Shown: positions 26,573 to 35,390, counted from the first letter of the stretch. The stretch: 64,000 nucleotides of DNA from Candidatus Gastranaerophilales bacterium (GCA_900769645.1 CAAGHI010000076.1:1-64000); one strand, 5' to 3'. Program-made: numbers and translations. Notes: generated from the letters alone by a model not told the origin.

Positions 26573-27565
26573 TTATTCACCGTAAACCCAGTTAGGGTTT
26601 TTGAATTCTTCTCTTTTTACATAATCTGAGTAGATTGTTGCTTGGTCAAAGTCGTATTGAGCAAATTCAGGATTGCCTTTGTCATCAATAATTGCATCAC
26701 CTGTTTTTGGATCATAAATTATTGAACCGTACAAGAATGAACCTTGTTCTTCGCCTCTTTGGAAGTCGCCTTTGTAGATAAGGTTTCCGGAATTGTCAAA
26801 GATTGAGCGAACATTACGTTTGCCATCTCTGCCGTTTGTACGAACTTCATAACCTGCGTAATTCCACATATATTCTTCTTTGTCAGTCGGTTTTTTGTCT
26901 GTGTCGGCAACATATCTTGTCAACTTAATACCTTTTCCTGGGACATCTGTAACAACGGTTTTCATATAAGTTGTTTTTGGTTTGCCTTCGTCATACATAT
27001 CAACGATTTTACTTACTACAGCCAATTCACGTTTGTTTGTGCCAACACTGTCAACCATTGATTCATAGAACTTGTTGTCGTAACGGTTGTGAGCTTTTGA
27101 ACCTACGTAAACAACATTGTTTGAACCGTCAGGAATAGGACCGTCAACCGGAACGCCGATGTTTCTACCTTGATCAATTAGAGAATCGCCAATGTGGAAC
27201 GGATAATCTTTTACATAAATAGGTTGGATTACTGTATGAATAATTGTATCTGTTTTATTTATCGTGTCACGTTTTACAATTGTAATTGTATCGTGGTGGT
27301 TGCAGTTTCCGCCGATTGCCCAAGCCCAAGCTGATGCGCTTGCTGAAGCTTCTGCAGATGCTAAATCTCCACAACTTGTAACAGCGCTTGTTGATGCACC
27401 TAAGGCCATTAAACCTAAAATCATATTACGCATAGCTTTTGCTGTTTTTTGATCAACTGTTGAATCCATTTGAGGATAAGTATTATTTTCTTGATTTTTT
27501 CTACTAATAATTTGTTTGTCATTACGACCGCTAAAACTTGGGGTACTAATTGCTTTAACTTCCAT
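26573..27565 (-). CDS. Membrane-anchored hypothetical protein, 330 aa
   Basis: Family not recognised. The ATG at 27565 (MEVKAISTPSFSGRNDKQ) follows AGGAGG at 12 nt. Residues ~45-75 hold a hydrophobic segment ending in a lipobox-like AVTSCGDLASA, then ASASASAWAWAIGG and GNCNHHDTITIVKRD. Being ~55 residues in, it is not a normal signal peptide, so lipoprotein status is uncertain. The C-terminal half has MORN-like strands (GRDGKRNVRSIFDNSGNLIY, then GDFQRGEEQGSFLYGSI). It probably acts at the envelope. A terminator follows. Confidence 0.65.
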   Translation of the reverse strand: MEVKAISTPSFSGRNDKQIISRKNQENNTYPQMDSTVDQKTAKAMRNMILGLMALGASTSAVTSCGDLASAEASASASAWAWAIGGNCNHHDTITIVKRDTINKTDTIIHTVIQPIYVKDYPFHIGDSLIDQGRNIGVPVDGPIPDGSNNVVYVGSKAHNRYDNKFYESMVDSVGTNKRELAVVSKIVDMYDEGKPKTTYMKTVVTDVPGKGIKLTRYVADTDKKPTDKEEYMWNYAGYEVRTNGRDGKRNVRSIFDNSGNLIYKGDFQRGEEQGSFLYGSIIYDPKTGDAIIDDKGNPEFAQYDFDQATIYSDYVKREEFKNPNWVYGE

Positions 27566-27712
27566 TTTGGTATTTGACCTCCTATTTCTACACTTTGCAT
27601 GTATATAAAGAATGAACATGTTTTTACTTGCTAGTTTAATTATACAAAAAATAAATTTTCATGAAAATATATTGATAAATCAAGGGTTTTGGTGGTTTAC
27701 AATTGTTAATAA

Positions 27713-28978
27713 TTACAAATCATCAAGCGAATTATCATCGAGCAAAATATCATGTCCCATATTATGCATCAAATCTAAATATGCATCATAATAAACCTGC
27801 ATATCACTTATGTACTCATTCAAAATCTCTTGATGCGAATTTTCTATGATAAACAAGTTCAACAAGGACGTTTTCCCGTCTGCATAGCGCTGTTCAGACA
27901 TTTTTAAAATATTATCCGACTCCTTTAAAATCGCCGCATAATAGCCCATATTCTCTTTTGCATATTTAAAATTGTTATAATCTTCTTTTAGAGCGAATTT
28001 CAATTTGTTTTCAAAAGAAACTCTGTCGATTTTGGCTTTTTCCAAAACAATCTTAGCACGCTTAACTTCTGGTCTGTATGAATATAAAACCGGAATATCT
28101 AAAGCGCCACCAACGTATGCGCCGCCGTACTTTCCATCACCTGAAAATGCATATCCGCCCATAATTGTCGCATCGGGTATGACTTTATGTTTTGCAACCG
28201 CAAGTTCTTGTTCGGATTTGTCAATGTCGTCATAAGCAATTTTGATGGAATAGCTGTATTTCATCGCAACTTCTTCAATTGTCGCATATTCAGGCAATTG
28301 AATATCTAAAAGTGAAATGTGTTCTTGAAATAGTGAATTTTCTCTCGTATCGTACATTGTGTCAACATTTTTGAGGTTCAAAACCTTATTAAATTGAAAC
28401 TGCGCAGTGAGCAAGTTTGCCTTCGCTTTGTTCAGAGAAATCAACTGTTTTTTGTGTTTGATATCGGATTGAAGTTTTTCAACTTCGTAATTAGGTGAGT
28501 TTTTCGGCTTAGATTCTGCGATTTGCTCCATTTTGTGATAAAGCTGTTCACGTTGTTGCAAAATTTGAACGACAGATTTCATATAAACAACGTCAAAATA
28601 TGCGCTCATAACTTCCAATTTGAGATTGAGTTCTTCTTGACGAATTTTATCTTGTAGCAAGTTCAAATTTGCAATTGCAGCTTTTTTGCGAACTCCACGT
28701 TTAGAAATCTCAATAGGCAATGCAATTCCGGCTTGGCTTGCGTTAGAACGTCCGATTGTTCCAATTAAAGTTGTAGATTGAAGTTGCGGATTTTTAAGGG
28801 CATTTGCCATTTTGATTTCCTGCTCCAAAATTCCGATTTCTTTCCGTTTTGCTTGCAATTCCAAATTGTGGCTAAGTGCAAGATGAACGGCATCGGTCGC
28901 CGAAATTTTGACTATATCTGCATTTGCGGGTAATAATGTTATTATAAATACTGCTAGTAAAACTACAATCTTTTTCAT
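27713..28978 (-). CDS. TolC-family outer-membrane efflux protein
   Basis: 421 residues. Signal peptide MKKIVVLLAVFIITLLPANA, then two homologous helical halves with coiled coils, as in outer-membrane efflux channels (ISATDAVHLALSHNLELQAK; second half YATIEEVAMKYSYSIKIAYD and QRYADGKTSLLNLFIIENS). It forms an exit duct for tripartite pumps or type I secretion. No pump partner gene is adjacent. A TATAAT at 28986-28991 puts the start of transcription 1 nt before the ATG, so it may be leaderless, though the 71-aa gene upstream could also read through. Family length fits. Confidence 0.88.
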   Translation of the reverse strand: MKKIVVLLAVFIITLLPANADIVKISATDAVHLALSHNLELQAKRKEIGILEQEIKMANALKNPQLQSTTLIGTIGRSNASQAGIALPIEISKRGVRKKAAIANLNLLQDKIRQEELNLKLEVMSAYFDVVYMKSVVQILQQREQLYHKMEQIAESKPKNSPNYEVEKLQSDIKHKKQLISLNKAKANLLTAQFQFNKVLNLKNVDTMYDTRENSLFQEHISLLDIQLPEYATIEEVAMKYSYSIKIAYDDIDKSEQELAVAKHKVIPDATIMGGYAFSGDGKYGGAYVGGALDIPVLYSYRPEVKRAKIVLEKAKIDRVSFENKLKFALKEDYNNFKYAKENMGYYAAILKESDNILKMSEQRYADGKTSLLNLFIIENSHQEILNEYISDMQVYYDAYLDLMHNMGHDILLDDNSLDDL

Positions 28979-28985
28979 CAAAAAC

Positions 28986-28991
28986 ATTATA
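28986..28991 (-). promoter_or_regulatory. -10 box of the TolC-family gene
   Basis: Minus-strand TATAAT; the expected start falls at 28979, next to the ATG at 28978. It lies just after the stop codon of the 71-aa gene. Confidence 0.5.
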
Positions 28992-29000
28992 CAACAAATA

Positions 29001-29216
29001 TCAAGCCAAACGAGGTCGTCCTGAAACATTTATTAAAATGTCGATAACCTTTGGCATCTGGCACTTGAATGAGTAATGTCCGTTTCGCAAAGAACATTGA
29101 TTACAGTCGCATTTGATAGAATAGCATTCAATCGCTTGCTCAGTCCAACTTTGTGTAATAGATGAAGAAATTTCTCCATCTGTTTGCGGAAAATATAAAT
29201 CCATTTCGTCTTTCAT
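29001..29216 (-). CDS. Small four-cysteine protein, 71 aa
   Basis: Starts MKDEMDLYFPQTDGEIS behind GAGGAG and contains SWTEQAIECYSIKCDCNQCS followed by YSFKCQMPKV and ISGRP-like ending ILINVSGRPRL. The AIECY...C.C..C...KCxM pattern resembles short conserved bacterial proteins of unknown role, possibly metal-binding; this comparison is from memory. Although it overlaps an N-terminal extension of the tolC-type reading frame, its own ribosome site and Cys pattern mark it as real. It is 22 nt upstream of the TolC-family start. Confidence 0.72.
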   Translation of the reverse strand: MKDEMDLYFPQTDGEISSSITQSWTEQAIECYSIKCDCNQCSLRNGHYSFKCQMPKVIDILINVSGRPRLA

Positions 29217-29508
29217 AACCCACTCCTCAAAACACTTTCTAACCCATTCATATTTTAACGCATTTTGGTGTTGGTTTAATCCTATAAATGAAGGAGATTA
29301 TGAAGGAATTTTAGCTGCCTCGCTTCCTAGTTGCTTAGCTGCTTAACCGCTTTTATACACCTCTCTGACCATCTAATTATCAAATAGCCCAACAGAATAA
29401 CCCCTTACGGTAATGTTTCATGCCTGTTATAAAGTACATAATCTAGTATGGTTTTTTAAAATTATATTTTTGGGGTTTTTAGAAAAAAGCCCACAAGGAG
29501 GTAAAAAA
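29217..29508. repeat. Upstream region of the SLH gene with dispersed repeat
   Basis: Holds GCTGCCTCGCTTCCTAGTTG with CTTAGCTGCTTAACCGC (29313-29352), a member of the CAGCTAAGCAGCTAGGAAGC family in inverse orientation. A strong GAAGGAG ribosome site with ATG at 29300 is followed after three codons by TAG from the repeat, perhaps the remnant of an interrupted gene. Near 29418 GCCTGTTATAAAG is a possible extended -10 for the SLH gene. Confidence 0.55.
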
Positions 29509-31545
29509 ATGACAATTAAAAAACTTACTGTGGCAGCTGCAATTGCCGTTGGGATAGCAACGTGTTCCTTGAGTCAAGCAATGGCGGCTTGTCCGTGCGC
29601 AACACCGGAAACTCCGGCACCTTGTGCAGAAGCGCTACCTGTTGTAACAGGTCCTGCATGCCCGTGTGAAACAGTGAAACCAAACACTTGTACAAAGTGT
29701 AAAAAAGCAATGCCTGACTGCGAATGTAAAAAACAGAAAGCAGCACCTTGCGATCCATGTGAAAAACCGAAAAAATCAGACTGCGGTTGTCCAGATGAAA
29801 TAAGTTGTGACAAACCGGCTGATCCTGCTTGCGCAATCTGTCCGCAAACAGGCAAACCTGACAGAAAAGATATGAAACAGGTTTACGGTTATCCAAACGC
29901 AATTTATGGTACAAACAATTACGTTGGACAACCTGCAAACTCAATCTTTTCAACAGACACACCGCTTGCAGGAACACCAAGAATTCTTTCTTCTAACGTA
30001 AACGGTACAACTGTATCTTCACAAGGAAATGTGACAGGAGCAGCAACTCAAATGCCTTGCTTAAACGAAGCTCCAACTCGTCACAACGGTATTCCGATTG
30101 ACAGAAACGAAAGAATTATGGACGGAAACAACTGCCCAATCGATTTTCAATCATCAAACTCAATTGATGCAGTGAAAAAATCTTTCGTACCCTATGAAAT
30201 CCCAAACCAAGTAATGCAAACAACAGGTGCGGCAGCAAACCTCGGTGGTTGCCAATTCCCTGACGTTCCAAACGGTTTTTGGGCAGCATGTGATATTGAC
30301 AAACTTGCGATAAATGACGTAGTTGTTGGCTATCCTGATGGCTACTTCAAACCTAACAGAAATATTTCTCGTGCTGAATTTGCAACAATTTTGGTTAAAG
30401 GTTTCAACTTGGACAGATGCGATATGCCTCGTGAAGGTTTGTTTAAAGACGTTCCAAAAAGCAACTGGGCTAACGCAGCTATCGCAAAAGCAGTGGACGA
30501 GGACTTGTTGAAGGGTTATCCAGACGGAAACTTCAAGCCTAACCACCCTGTAACTCGTGTAGAAGCTTTGACAACAATCGCAAAAGGTATGACTTGCGAC
30601 ATCGACCAATGTAAAGCTGACGAAATCTTAAGCAAATACGCTGACGGTGCGTCAATTCCAAACTGGGCTAGAATTCCGGTTGCTAAATCACTTGAAAACG
30701 GTGCTCTTAAAGACATGCCAAATCCAAATATGATTATGCCTAACAAAGAAGCTTCTCGTGCAGAAGTAGCGTCAATGATGCAGACAGTTCGTGTAGCTTT
30801 GGGTTACGATACAAATCCTAAAACTGCAAACAACATCTGTCCGGCTTGTCCTGTAAACAAAAACGCATTCGTTGAAAACGAAGAAATCGTTAAAATTCCG
30901 ACATTGAAGGTTAAAATGATTGACCAATTGACAGCAAAATCTTCTCACGTCGGTCAATACTTCAGAGCAAACACTCTTGAAGACGTTACAATCAACGGCG
31001 TAACTTACCCTTGCGGTTCAACAGTAACAGGTCAAGTTGTAGAAGTTATCAGACCATCAGGTTGTGATAAAGGTGCTTTGAAATTGTCATTCACTGATAT
31101 CAAAAACGGTGATTGCAAAACAAAACTACCTAAACAAATCTTGCAAGCTCAAGTAAACAAATCAAAACAGGTAAACCCTGTTGCAAGATTGGTTGAAATG
31201 CCGTTCACATTGGCAGGTTCACTTGTTGGTGTAGCAGGTAGAACTGTCGGTGGTGTAGTTACAAACCTTGGTAACGCCGTAGAAAACGTTTCTAACGACG
31301 CAGGTTATATGCTAGGTCACGCATTCCAAGGTCAATTCGGTGCTGCAGCTCGTAGCTTAGGCGACGGCTTGTGGGAAACTGTTAAAGCTCCGGTTGACGT
31401 AACAAGAACTGCATTGTCAGGTACAATGGGCTTATTCCAAACTACAGGCGACGAATTTGCTTACCTTGTTGACCCTCGCGGATACAAAATCTCCGCAGTT
31501 AATCCAAGAGAACACATTACTATCGCATTCGGTTGTAATGAATAA
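29509..31545 (+). CDS. Exported SLH-domain protein with cysteine-rich N-terminus
   Basis: 678 residues. The ATG at 29509 lies behind AAGGAGG and starts a signal peptide (MTIKKLTVAAAIAVGIATCS, cleavage near QAMA). Residues ~27-120 are Cys/Pro-rich with about 16 cysteines in CPC, CTKC, CECK and CDPC pairs, reminiscent of a metal-binding or disulphide region. Three SLH modules follow, each with an FxDV/YADG start and a YPDGxFKPN-type turn (GYPDGYFKPNRNISRAEFAT, GYPDGNFKPNHPVTRVEALT, and a third ending MPNKEASRAEVASM). SLH domains bind the cell wall from the outer-membrane side in cyanobacteria. The C-terminal third includes LAGSLVGVAGRTVGGVVTNL, a Gly-rich amphipathic region. It ends in a clear terminator. 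Confidence 0.88.
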   Translation: MTIKKLTVAAAIAVGIATCSLSQAMAACPCATPETPAPCAEALPVVTGPACPCETVKPNTCTKCKKAMPDCECKKQKAAPCDPCEKPKKSDCGCPDEISCDKPADPACAICPQTGKPDRKDMKQVYGYPNAIYGTNNYVGQPANSIFSTDTPLAGTPRILSSNVNGTTVSSQGNVTGAATQMPCLNEAPTRHNGIPIDRNERIMDGNNCPIDFQSSNSIDAVKKSFVPYEIPNQVMQTTGAAANLGGCQFPDVPNGFWAACDIDKLAINDVVVGYPDGYFKPNRNISRAEFATILVKGFNLDRCDMPREGLFKDVPKSNWANAAIAKAVDEDLLKGYPDGNFKPNHPVTRVEALTTIAKGMTCDIDQCKADEILSKYADGASIPNWARIPVAKSLENGALKDMPNPNMIMPNKEASRAEVASMMQTVRVALGYDTNPKTANNICPACPVNKNAFVENEEIVKIPTLKVKMIDQLTAKSSHVGQYFRANTLEDVTINGVTYPCGSTVTGQVVEVIRPSGCDKGALKLSFTDIKNGDCKTKLPKQILQAQVNKSKQVNPVARLVEMPFTLAGSLVGVAGRTVGGVVTNLGNAVENVSNDAGYMLGHAFQGQFGAAARSLGDGLWETVKAPVDVTRTALSGTMGLFQTTGDEFAYLVDPRGYKISAVNPREHITIAFGCNE

Positions 31546-31575
31546 ACACAGTACTAATTGATCGAAGCCTGAGGG

Positions 31576-31613
31576 AAACCCGATGTCATTTTTGTGATGT
31601 CGGGTTTTCTTTT
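31576..31613 (+). terminator. Terminator of the SLH gene
   Basis: AAACCCGA pairs with TCGGGTTT across an internal TGTCA..TGATG loop region, followed by TCTTTT. It starts 31 nt after the stop codon. Confidence 0.85.
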
Positions 31614-31614
31614 G

Positions 31615-31850
31615 GGAAATTGTCATTCTAAGCTTTCAGAATCTAGTGTAAATTAATAAAATAGACTCCGGATCGTAGTCCGGAGGTGCTACGCACGTAG
31701 CCCATTGGAACAATATTGGTTCATACTTCATGTTTCTTTGAAGATTTTTATATTGCAACTACTTTAGTCATTATTCTGAAAAGGATAATCAAGCGAATAG
31801 CGTAGATTTTCATTTTATTCAAAATCTACTAAACTTATTGCAAAATTTCC
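31615..31850. repeat. Dispersed repeats between SLH and LysM genes
   Basis: Contains ATTGTCATTCTAAGCTTTCAG (31619-31638), AATAGACTCCGGATCGTAGT (31660-31679) running into GGTGCTACGCACGTAGCC (31685-31702), a half unit with ATTGGTTCATACTTCATG, then GTCATTATTCTGAAAAGG. No gene is seen. Confidence 0.75.
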
Positions 31851-31851
31851 C

Positions 31852-32415
31852 TTACTGTTCAGTTTTTTCTTCAACAGGAATAGTCAATTTTTGACCGATA
31901 GAAAGCTTATTCGGATTTGTCATGTTATTTGTTTTCATCACAAGAGATTCTTTTTCCTTGCTATAAGAGCCGTAAAATCTAATCAAAATGCTTTCCATTG
32001 TATCGCCACTTTGTACAGTATAAATTTCGTTTGTTTCAGTTGGCTCTGATTTTTCAGTAGCTGATGGAATGAAATTCAAGTTTAATTTTTCTTTCTTAAC
32101 AGGTGCAGGAGCTGTTTTAGCATGTTCTTTCAACAGGTCAATTCCGTTTGCTGAAAAACAAATCAGAACGGTCAAAATTAGCATTACAACAGCCCCAACA
32201 ACAAATCCGGCAAACAGATAAATCCCTGGAGCTTTTTCTTGTTTTTGGTTTACTTTAAAATTTTGCCAAAGCATGTCGAGTTCTCTCTCCTTGCTAGGTC
32301 TAACGTAAACGTTTGGAGAGTTGTCGTAACCGTTGTGTCCGTATTTAGCCAAAGCCTCTAATACAGCCATTTTTTCCTTTGATAAATTTGATCTTCTGAT
32401 AGTTGAACTTTTCAT
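31852..32415 (-). CDS. Membrane-anchored LysM-domain protein
   Basis: 187 residues from the ATG at 32415. The N-terminal ~70 residues are cytoplasmic and charged (SSTIRRSNLSKEKMAVLEAL), followed by one transmembrane helix (YLFAGFVVGAVVMLILTVLI), a Pro/Lys linker, and a C-terminal LysM domain (YTVQSGDTMESILIRFYG to NPNKLSIGQKLTIP) that binds peptidoglycan. The topology would place LysM in the periplasm. It diverges from rpmB. Role probably in envelope organisation. Confidence 0.85.
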   Translation of the reverse strand: MKSSTIRRSNLSKEKMAVLEALAKYGHNGYDNSPNVYVRPSKERELDMLWQNFKVNQKQEKAPGIYLFAGFVVGAVVMLILTVLICFSANGIDLLKEHAKTAPAPVKKEKLNLNFIPSATEKSEPTETNEIYTVQSGDTMESILIRFYGSYSKEKESLVMKTNNMTNPNKLSIGQKLTIPVEEKTEQ

Positions 32416-32569
32416 ATCCCATATCCTAATGTAAATTGTTCTCGTGAAAAATATATCATAAGGATATTTTTTATTCAAGTGCTTAAGAATTTTTAACATG
32501 CTCCTTGATTTTTTTAATTTTTAATATATGATTAAAATACATGAACTAGCTAGAAAAGGAAAAATTACT

Positions 32570-32761
32570 ATGTCAAAAAAATGTGAAATTTGCGGAAAAG
32601 CTCCAATTAAAGCAGCTAAATTAACATTCTCTCATAAACAAATTGTTCACACACAAGAACCTAACTTGCAATCAGTTAAAGTTTGCGTAAACGGAACAAC
32701 TAAGAGAATTAAAGTTTGTACTTCTTGCCTAAGAGCAGGTAAAGTTCAAAAAGCTGTTTAG
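32570..32761 (+). CDS. rpmB: 50S ribosomal protein L28
   Basis: 63 residues, normal for the zinc-binding form. MSKKCEICGKAPIKAAKLTF carries the first CxxC, and VCTSCLRAGKV the second, so this is a C+ L28. The ATG at 32570 lies behind AAAAGGA; an earlier ATG at 32528 has no ribosome site and would extend a protein whose usual N-terminus is Met-Ser/Ala-Lys/Arg. It stands alone, with a terminator directly after. Confidence 0.95.
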   Translation: MSKKCEICGKAPIKAAKLTFSHKQIVHTQEPNLQSVKVCVNGTTKRIKVCTSCLRAGKVQKAV

Positions 32762-32781
32762 TAAACGAGTTTACAGAACTA

Positions 32782-32810
32782 AAAAGAACCTCTAATGAGG
32801 TTCTTTTTTT
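32782..32810 (+). terminator. Terminator of rpmB
   Basis: AAAAGAACCTC pairs with GAGGTTCTTTT around TAAT, followed by more T residues, 20 nt after the stop. Confidence 0.92.
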
Positions 32811-32850
32811 ATGCAAATAATTTTATTGCGCTATAAAGAGAATTTTCACC

Positions 32851-33663
32851 TTAGTACATAAATTTTTCCATATATTTAAGGTATTTAACTTCTTCAAACG
32901 TCTTTGCGCCGTGTTCTTTCAACAATTCTGCAGTTTTTGTGTTTCCTGTTTGGATTGCTTCATCTAGAGGGGTGTATTCCTCAAAGCTTAATGCGTTTAC
33001 ATTTGCACCTTTTTTTAGCAAAAATTCTACAACCGGCAAAGCTTCTTTATCGGTTTTAAAAACTTGTGCCCAATACAAAGCATTTCCACCTTTTTCATAA
33101 GTGCCATCAATATTTGCGCCAAAATCCAAAAGGGTTTGCATAACATCTATGTGCCCTTTATATGCGGACGCTTCAAAAGCTGTTATTGCAGAATCTGACA
33201 AGATATTAATATCAGCACCTTGTTCCGCCAAATATTTTACAATATCGTTTTTGCCATCATAAGCCGCCACAAACAATGGAGTACGTCCTCTTTTATTCTG
33301 GCTGTTCAAAATTGTTTGTTTTAGCAAAGTGCGTCTTGCAATTTCTTCTTTTGATAAACTTCCCAAATTAACGTTAAATTTTGAAGCGTTAAAAAACTTT
33401 TTAACATCTTCTAATCCTTTTTCGGATACGGCATTAAAAAGTGTCTGAATATGAGCTTTTTGTAATAACTCTTCATTTGTTAGTGCTATTTTACGGCTTG
33501 CATCAAGTCCTCCGATTACTATTGATGATAGCGCTTCTGCACCTTTAATCGGATTTTTGGCACCAGTAAATGTTGTTGTAGATAGTTGAGTCGAGTTATT
33601 TGAAAATCTTGTTGAGTTATTTTTTTGAGCAAATGTATAGTTGGAAATCGGTGCTATTTTCAT
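32851..33663 (-). CDS. Ankyrin-repeat protein, 270 aa
   Basis: An N-terminal Ser/Thr/Asn-rich segment (MKIAPISNYTFAQKNNSTRF, ending in TTTFTGAKN) without a clear signal peptide is followed by about four ankyrin repeats from ~110: RGRTPLFVAAYDGKNDIVKY with LAEQGADINI, ITAFEASAYKGHIDVMQTLL, NALYWAQVFKTDKEALPVVE and YTPLDEAIQTGNTKTAELLK. Such repeats mediate protein-protein contacts. The TFTGA motif matches the SFSGR/SFTGK motif of two other lineage proteins in this window. The ATG follows AAGGAG. It is transcribed after speE with ~75 nt and a terminator between. Confidence 0.85.
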   Translation of the reverse strand: MKIAPISNYTFAQKNNSTRFSNNSTQLSTTTFTGAKNPIKGAEALSSIVIGGLDASRKIALTNEELLQKAHIQTLFNAVSEKGLEDVKKFFNASKFNVNLGSLSKEEIARRTLLKQTILNSQNKRGRTPLFVAAYDGKNDIVKYLAEQGADINILSDSAITAFEASAYKGHIDVMQTLLDFGANIDGTYEKGGNALYWAQVFKTDKEALPVVEFLLKKGANVNALSFEEYTPLDEAIQTGNTKTAELLKEHGAKTFEEVKYLKYMEKFMY

Positions 33664-33697
33664 TAATTCTCCTTAGTGTAATCCCTAGTCTTTAGAT

Positions 33698-33723
33698 AAA
33701 GGGTGGCATAAAACCACCCTTTT
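33698..33723 (-). terminator. Terminator after speE
   Basis: AAAGGGTGG pairs with CCACCCTTT around CATAAAA, in the spacer after the speE stop. The T-run on the minus strand is short, so some read-through into the ankyrin gene is possible. Confidence 0.7.
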
Positions 33724-33736
33724 CAAAATCATTTTA

Positions 33737-34588
33737 TTATAAAAGTTCTTTCAAGTAGTTTGGCAGTGCAAAACGAGCATTGTGGTAATCTTTGTTGTAG
33801 ATTTTGCAAGTTTTTACAATGTCCTCATATCTGTCTTGTGCAAAATATGAAAGCGGTTCAACATCTTTCGAGCAGAAAGCCCAAGCCCAATATCCACCAG
33901 GGTATGTCGGGATATTTGATGTGTATGTTGAGCAAATTGGGAAAACTTTTTTCAACAAATCATACATTTTTTTGATTTCGTTTTTGTTTACAAACGGACT
34001 TTCAGACTGAGCTGCCATAATTCCGCCTTCTTTCAAAGAATTTTTTACATTAGTGTAAAATTCTTCTGTAAACAAGCCTTCCCCAGGTCCCATCGGGTCT
34101 GTTGAATCGATTAGAATAATATCGTATTCATTCTTTTTGTCTTTGATAAATTCGATTGCGTCCTCAACTTTGATTTCTACACGTGGATCAGAAAGCCCGC
34201 AAGAAATTGTCGGTAAAAACTCTTTGCAAGCGTCAATAACCATTCCGTCGATTTCGCAAAGAACAACTTTTTTCACTGTTTTGTGTTTCAAAACTTCTCT
34301 AACAGTACCGCCGTCACCGCCACCGATAACAAGTACTGATTCCGGATTTTTGTGTTGCATCATCGGAATATGTGCAATCATTTCGTGGTAGTGGTACTCA
34401 TCACCTTCTGTTGTCATCATCAAATCATCAAGTGTTAAAACTCTGCCGAGAGTGCTTTCTGATTCAAAAATTTCTACTTTTTGAAAATCGGATTGTTTTG
34501 AAAATAAAACTTTCCCAGCCCTGATTGCAATTCCAAATCCTGATGGGGTAATTTCGTGGTAATAACCGTTTTCTATTCCGTTATGCAT
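33737..34588 (-). CDS. speE: Spermidine synthase
   Basis: 283 residues. Transfers aminopropyl from decarboxylated S-adenosylmethionine to putrescine. The N-terminal beta domain is followed by the SAM-binding loop VLVIGGGDGGTVREVLKH, the acidic VLCEIDGMVIDACKEF and the putrescine-site motif IILIDSTDPMGPGEGLF, then PTYPGGYWAWAFCSK. A strong ribosome site (AAGGAG) precedes the ATG, and TGCTACAAT at 34609-34617 is an extended -10. No speD-type decarboxylase is nearby. Confidence 0.95.
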   Translation of the reverse strand: MHNGIENGYYHEITPSGFGIAIRAGKVLFSKQSDFQKVEIFESESTLGRVLTLDDLMMTTEGDEYHYHEMIAHIPMMQHKNPESVLVIGGGDGGTVREVLKHKTVKKVVLCEIDGMVIDACKEFLPTISCGLSDPRVEIKVEDAIEFIKDKKNEYDIILIDSTDPMGPGEGLFTEEFYTNVKNSLKEGGIMAAQSESPFVNKNEIKKMYDLLKKVFPICSTYTSNIPTYPGGYWAWAFCSKDVEPLSYFAQDRYEDIVKTCKIYNKDYHNARFALPNYLKELL

Positions 34589-34608
34589 TTTTTCTCCTTT
34601 TTTCTATG

Positions 34609-34617
34609 ATTGTAGCA
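34609..34617 (-). promoter_or_regulatory. Extended -10 promoter of speE
   Basis: Minus-strand TGCTACAAT, with a start near 34602 and a leader of about 14 nt that includes AAGGAG. Confidence 0.65.
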
Positions 34618-34673
34618 TGAAAAATTTAAAGTAAATAGGAGAATGCGTAGAGAGCGTTACATAAGAAAATATT

Positions 34674-35342
34674 TTATTTTTGTAGCACCTGTGCAGAAAT
34701 TACACCGCATAGAAAATCCTTCCGTTGCACAAACTTGAACCCCTTGCTTTCAAAATCTTTTATTAGTTCATCAGGTGTCGGAAATTCATGTTTTGATTTA
34801 ATCAAATATGAATATGCTTCACGATTTTCGGTAAAAAGTCTAATCAAAATCGGCGTTAATAGGTCATAAATTTTACTTGCAAAATTTTTCTGCCCAAAAT
34901 CAAGATGAAGAAAATATCCGCCTGATTTTAAAATTCGATAAACTTCTTCAATTGCTTTTTCGGCATTCAAGATATTTCTTAGTCCAAATCCCATTATGGC
35001 AAAATCAAAACTTTCATCAGGATACGGCAGATTTGTCACGTCGCCTTGCAAAAATTCAACCCCTTGCACTCTCGTTTTTGCAATAGATATCATACGTTCG
35101 GAAAAATCAATTCCTGTCACAAACGCTGTCGGAGATTGCTTTTTTACGATTTTGGACAAATCTCCCGTTCCGCAACAAAGGTCAATGACTTTTGCGTGTG
35201 GAGGAATTTTAAGGAGCTTAATACTTTGATTTTTGACGTAATTTTGAGAGCCAAAAGACATTGCGTTATTCACAAAATCGTACTTGTCCGCAATCATATT
35301 AAACATTGTTCGAATTGTTTCGGGTGTTTTGTCAAGTGTCAT
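34674..35342 (-). CDS. ubiE: Menaquinone/ubiquinone C-methyltransferase
   Basis: 222 residues. Methylates demethylmenaquinone (or a related quinone) using SAM at the membrane surface. The UbiE signatures are visible: MFNMIADKYDFVNNAMSFG near the N-terminus, the SAM motif VIDLCCGTGDLSKIV, GIDFSERMISIAKTR, and GFGLRNILNAEKAIEEVYRI with LKSGGYFLHLDFG. Because the organism shows no other quinone genes here, the exact substrate (menG versus ubiE activity) is not settled. It diverges from the DUF4127 gene with 48 nt between starts. Confidence 0.9.
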   Translation of the reverse strand: MTLDKTPETIRTMFNMIADKYDFVNNAMSFGSQNYVKNQSIKLLKIPPHAKVIDLCCGTGDLSKIVKKQSPTAFVTGIDFSERMISIAKTRVQGVEFLQGDVTNLPYPDESFDFAIMGFGLRNILNAEKAIEEVYRILKSGGYFLHLDFGQKNFASKIYDLLTPILIRLFTENREAYSYLIKSKHEFPTPDELIKDFESKGFKFVQRKDFLCGVISAQVLQK

Positions 35343-35378
35343 AAATCGTTACCTGTTTGCCTAAATTTTATCTTAACA

Positions 35379-35384
35379 TATAAT
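35379..35384 (+). promoter_or_regulatory. -10 of the DUF4127 gene, leaderless arrangement
   Basis: Perfect TATAAT, 6 nt before the ATG, so +1 falls on the A at 35391. No Shine-Dalgarno lies between. Confidence 0.6.
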
Positions 35385-35390
35385 TAAATT

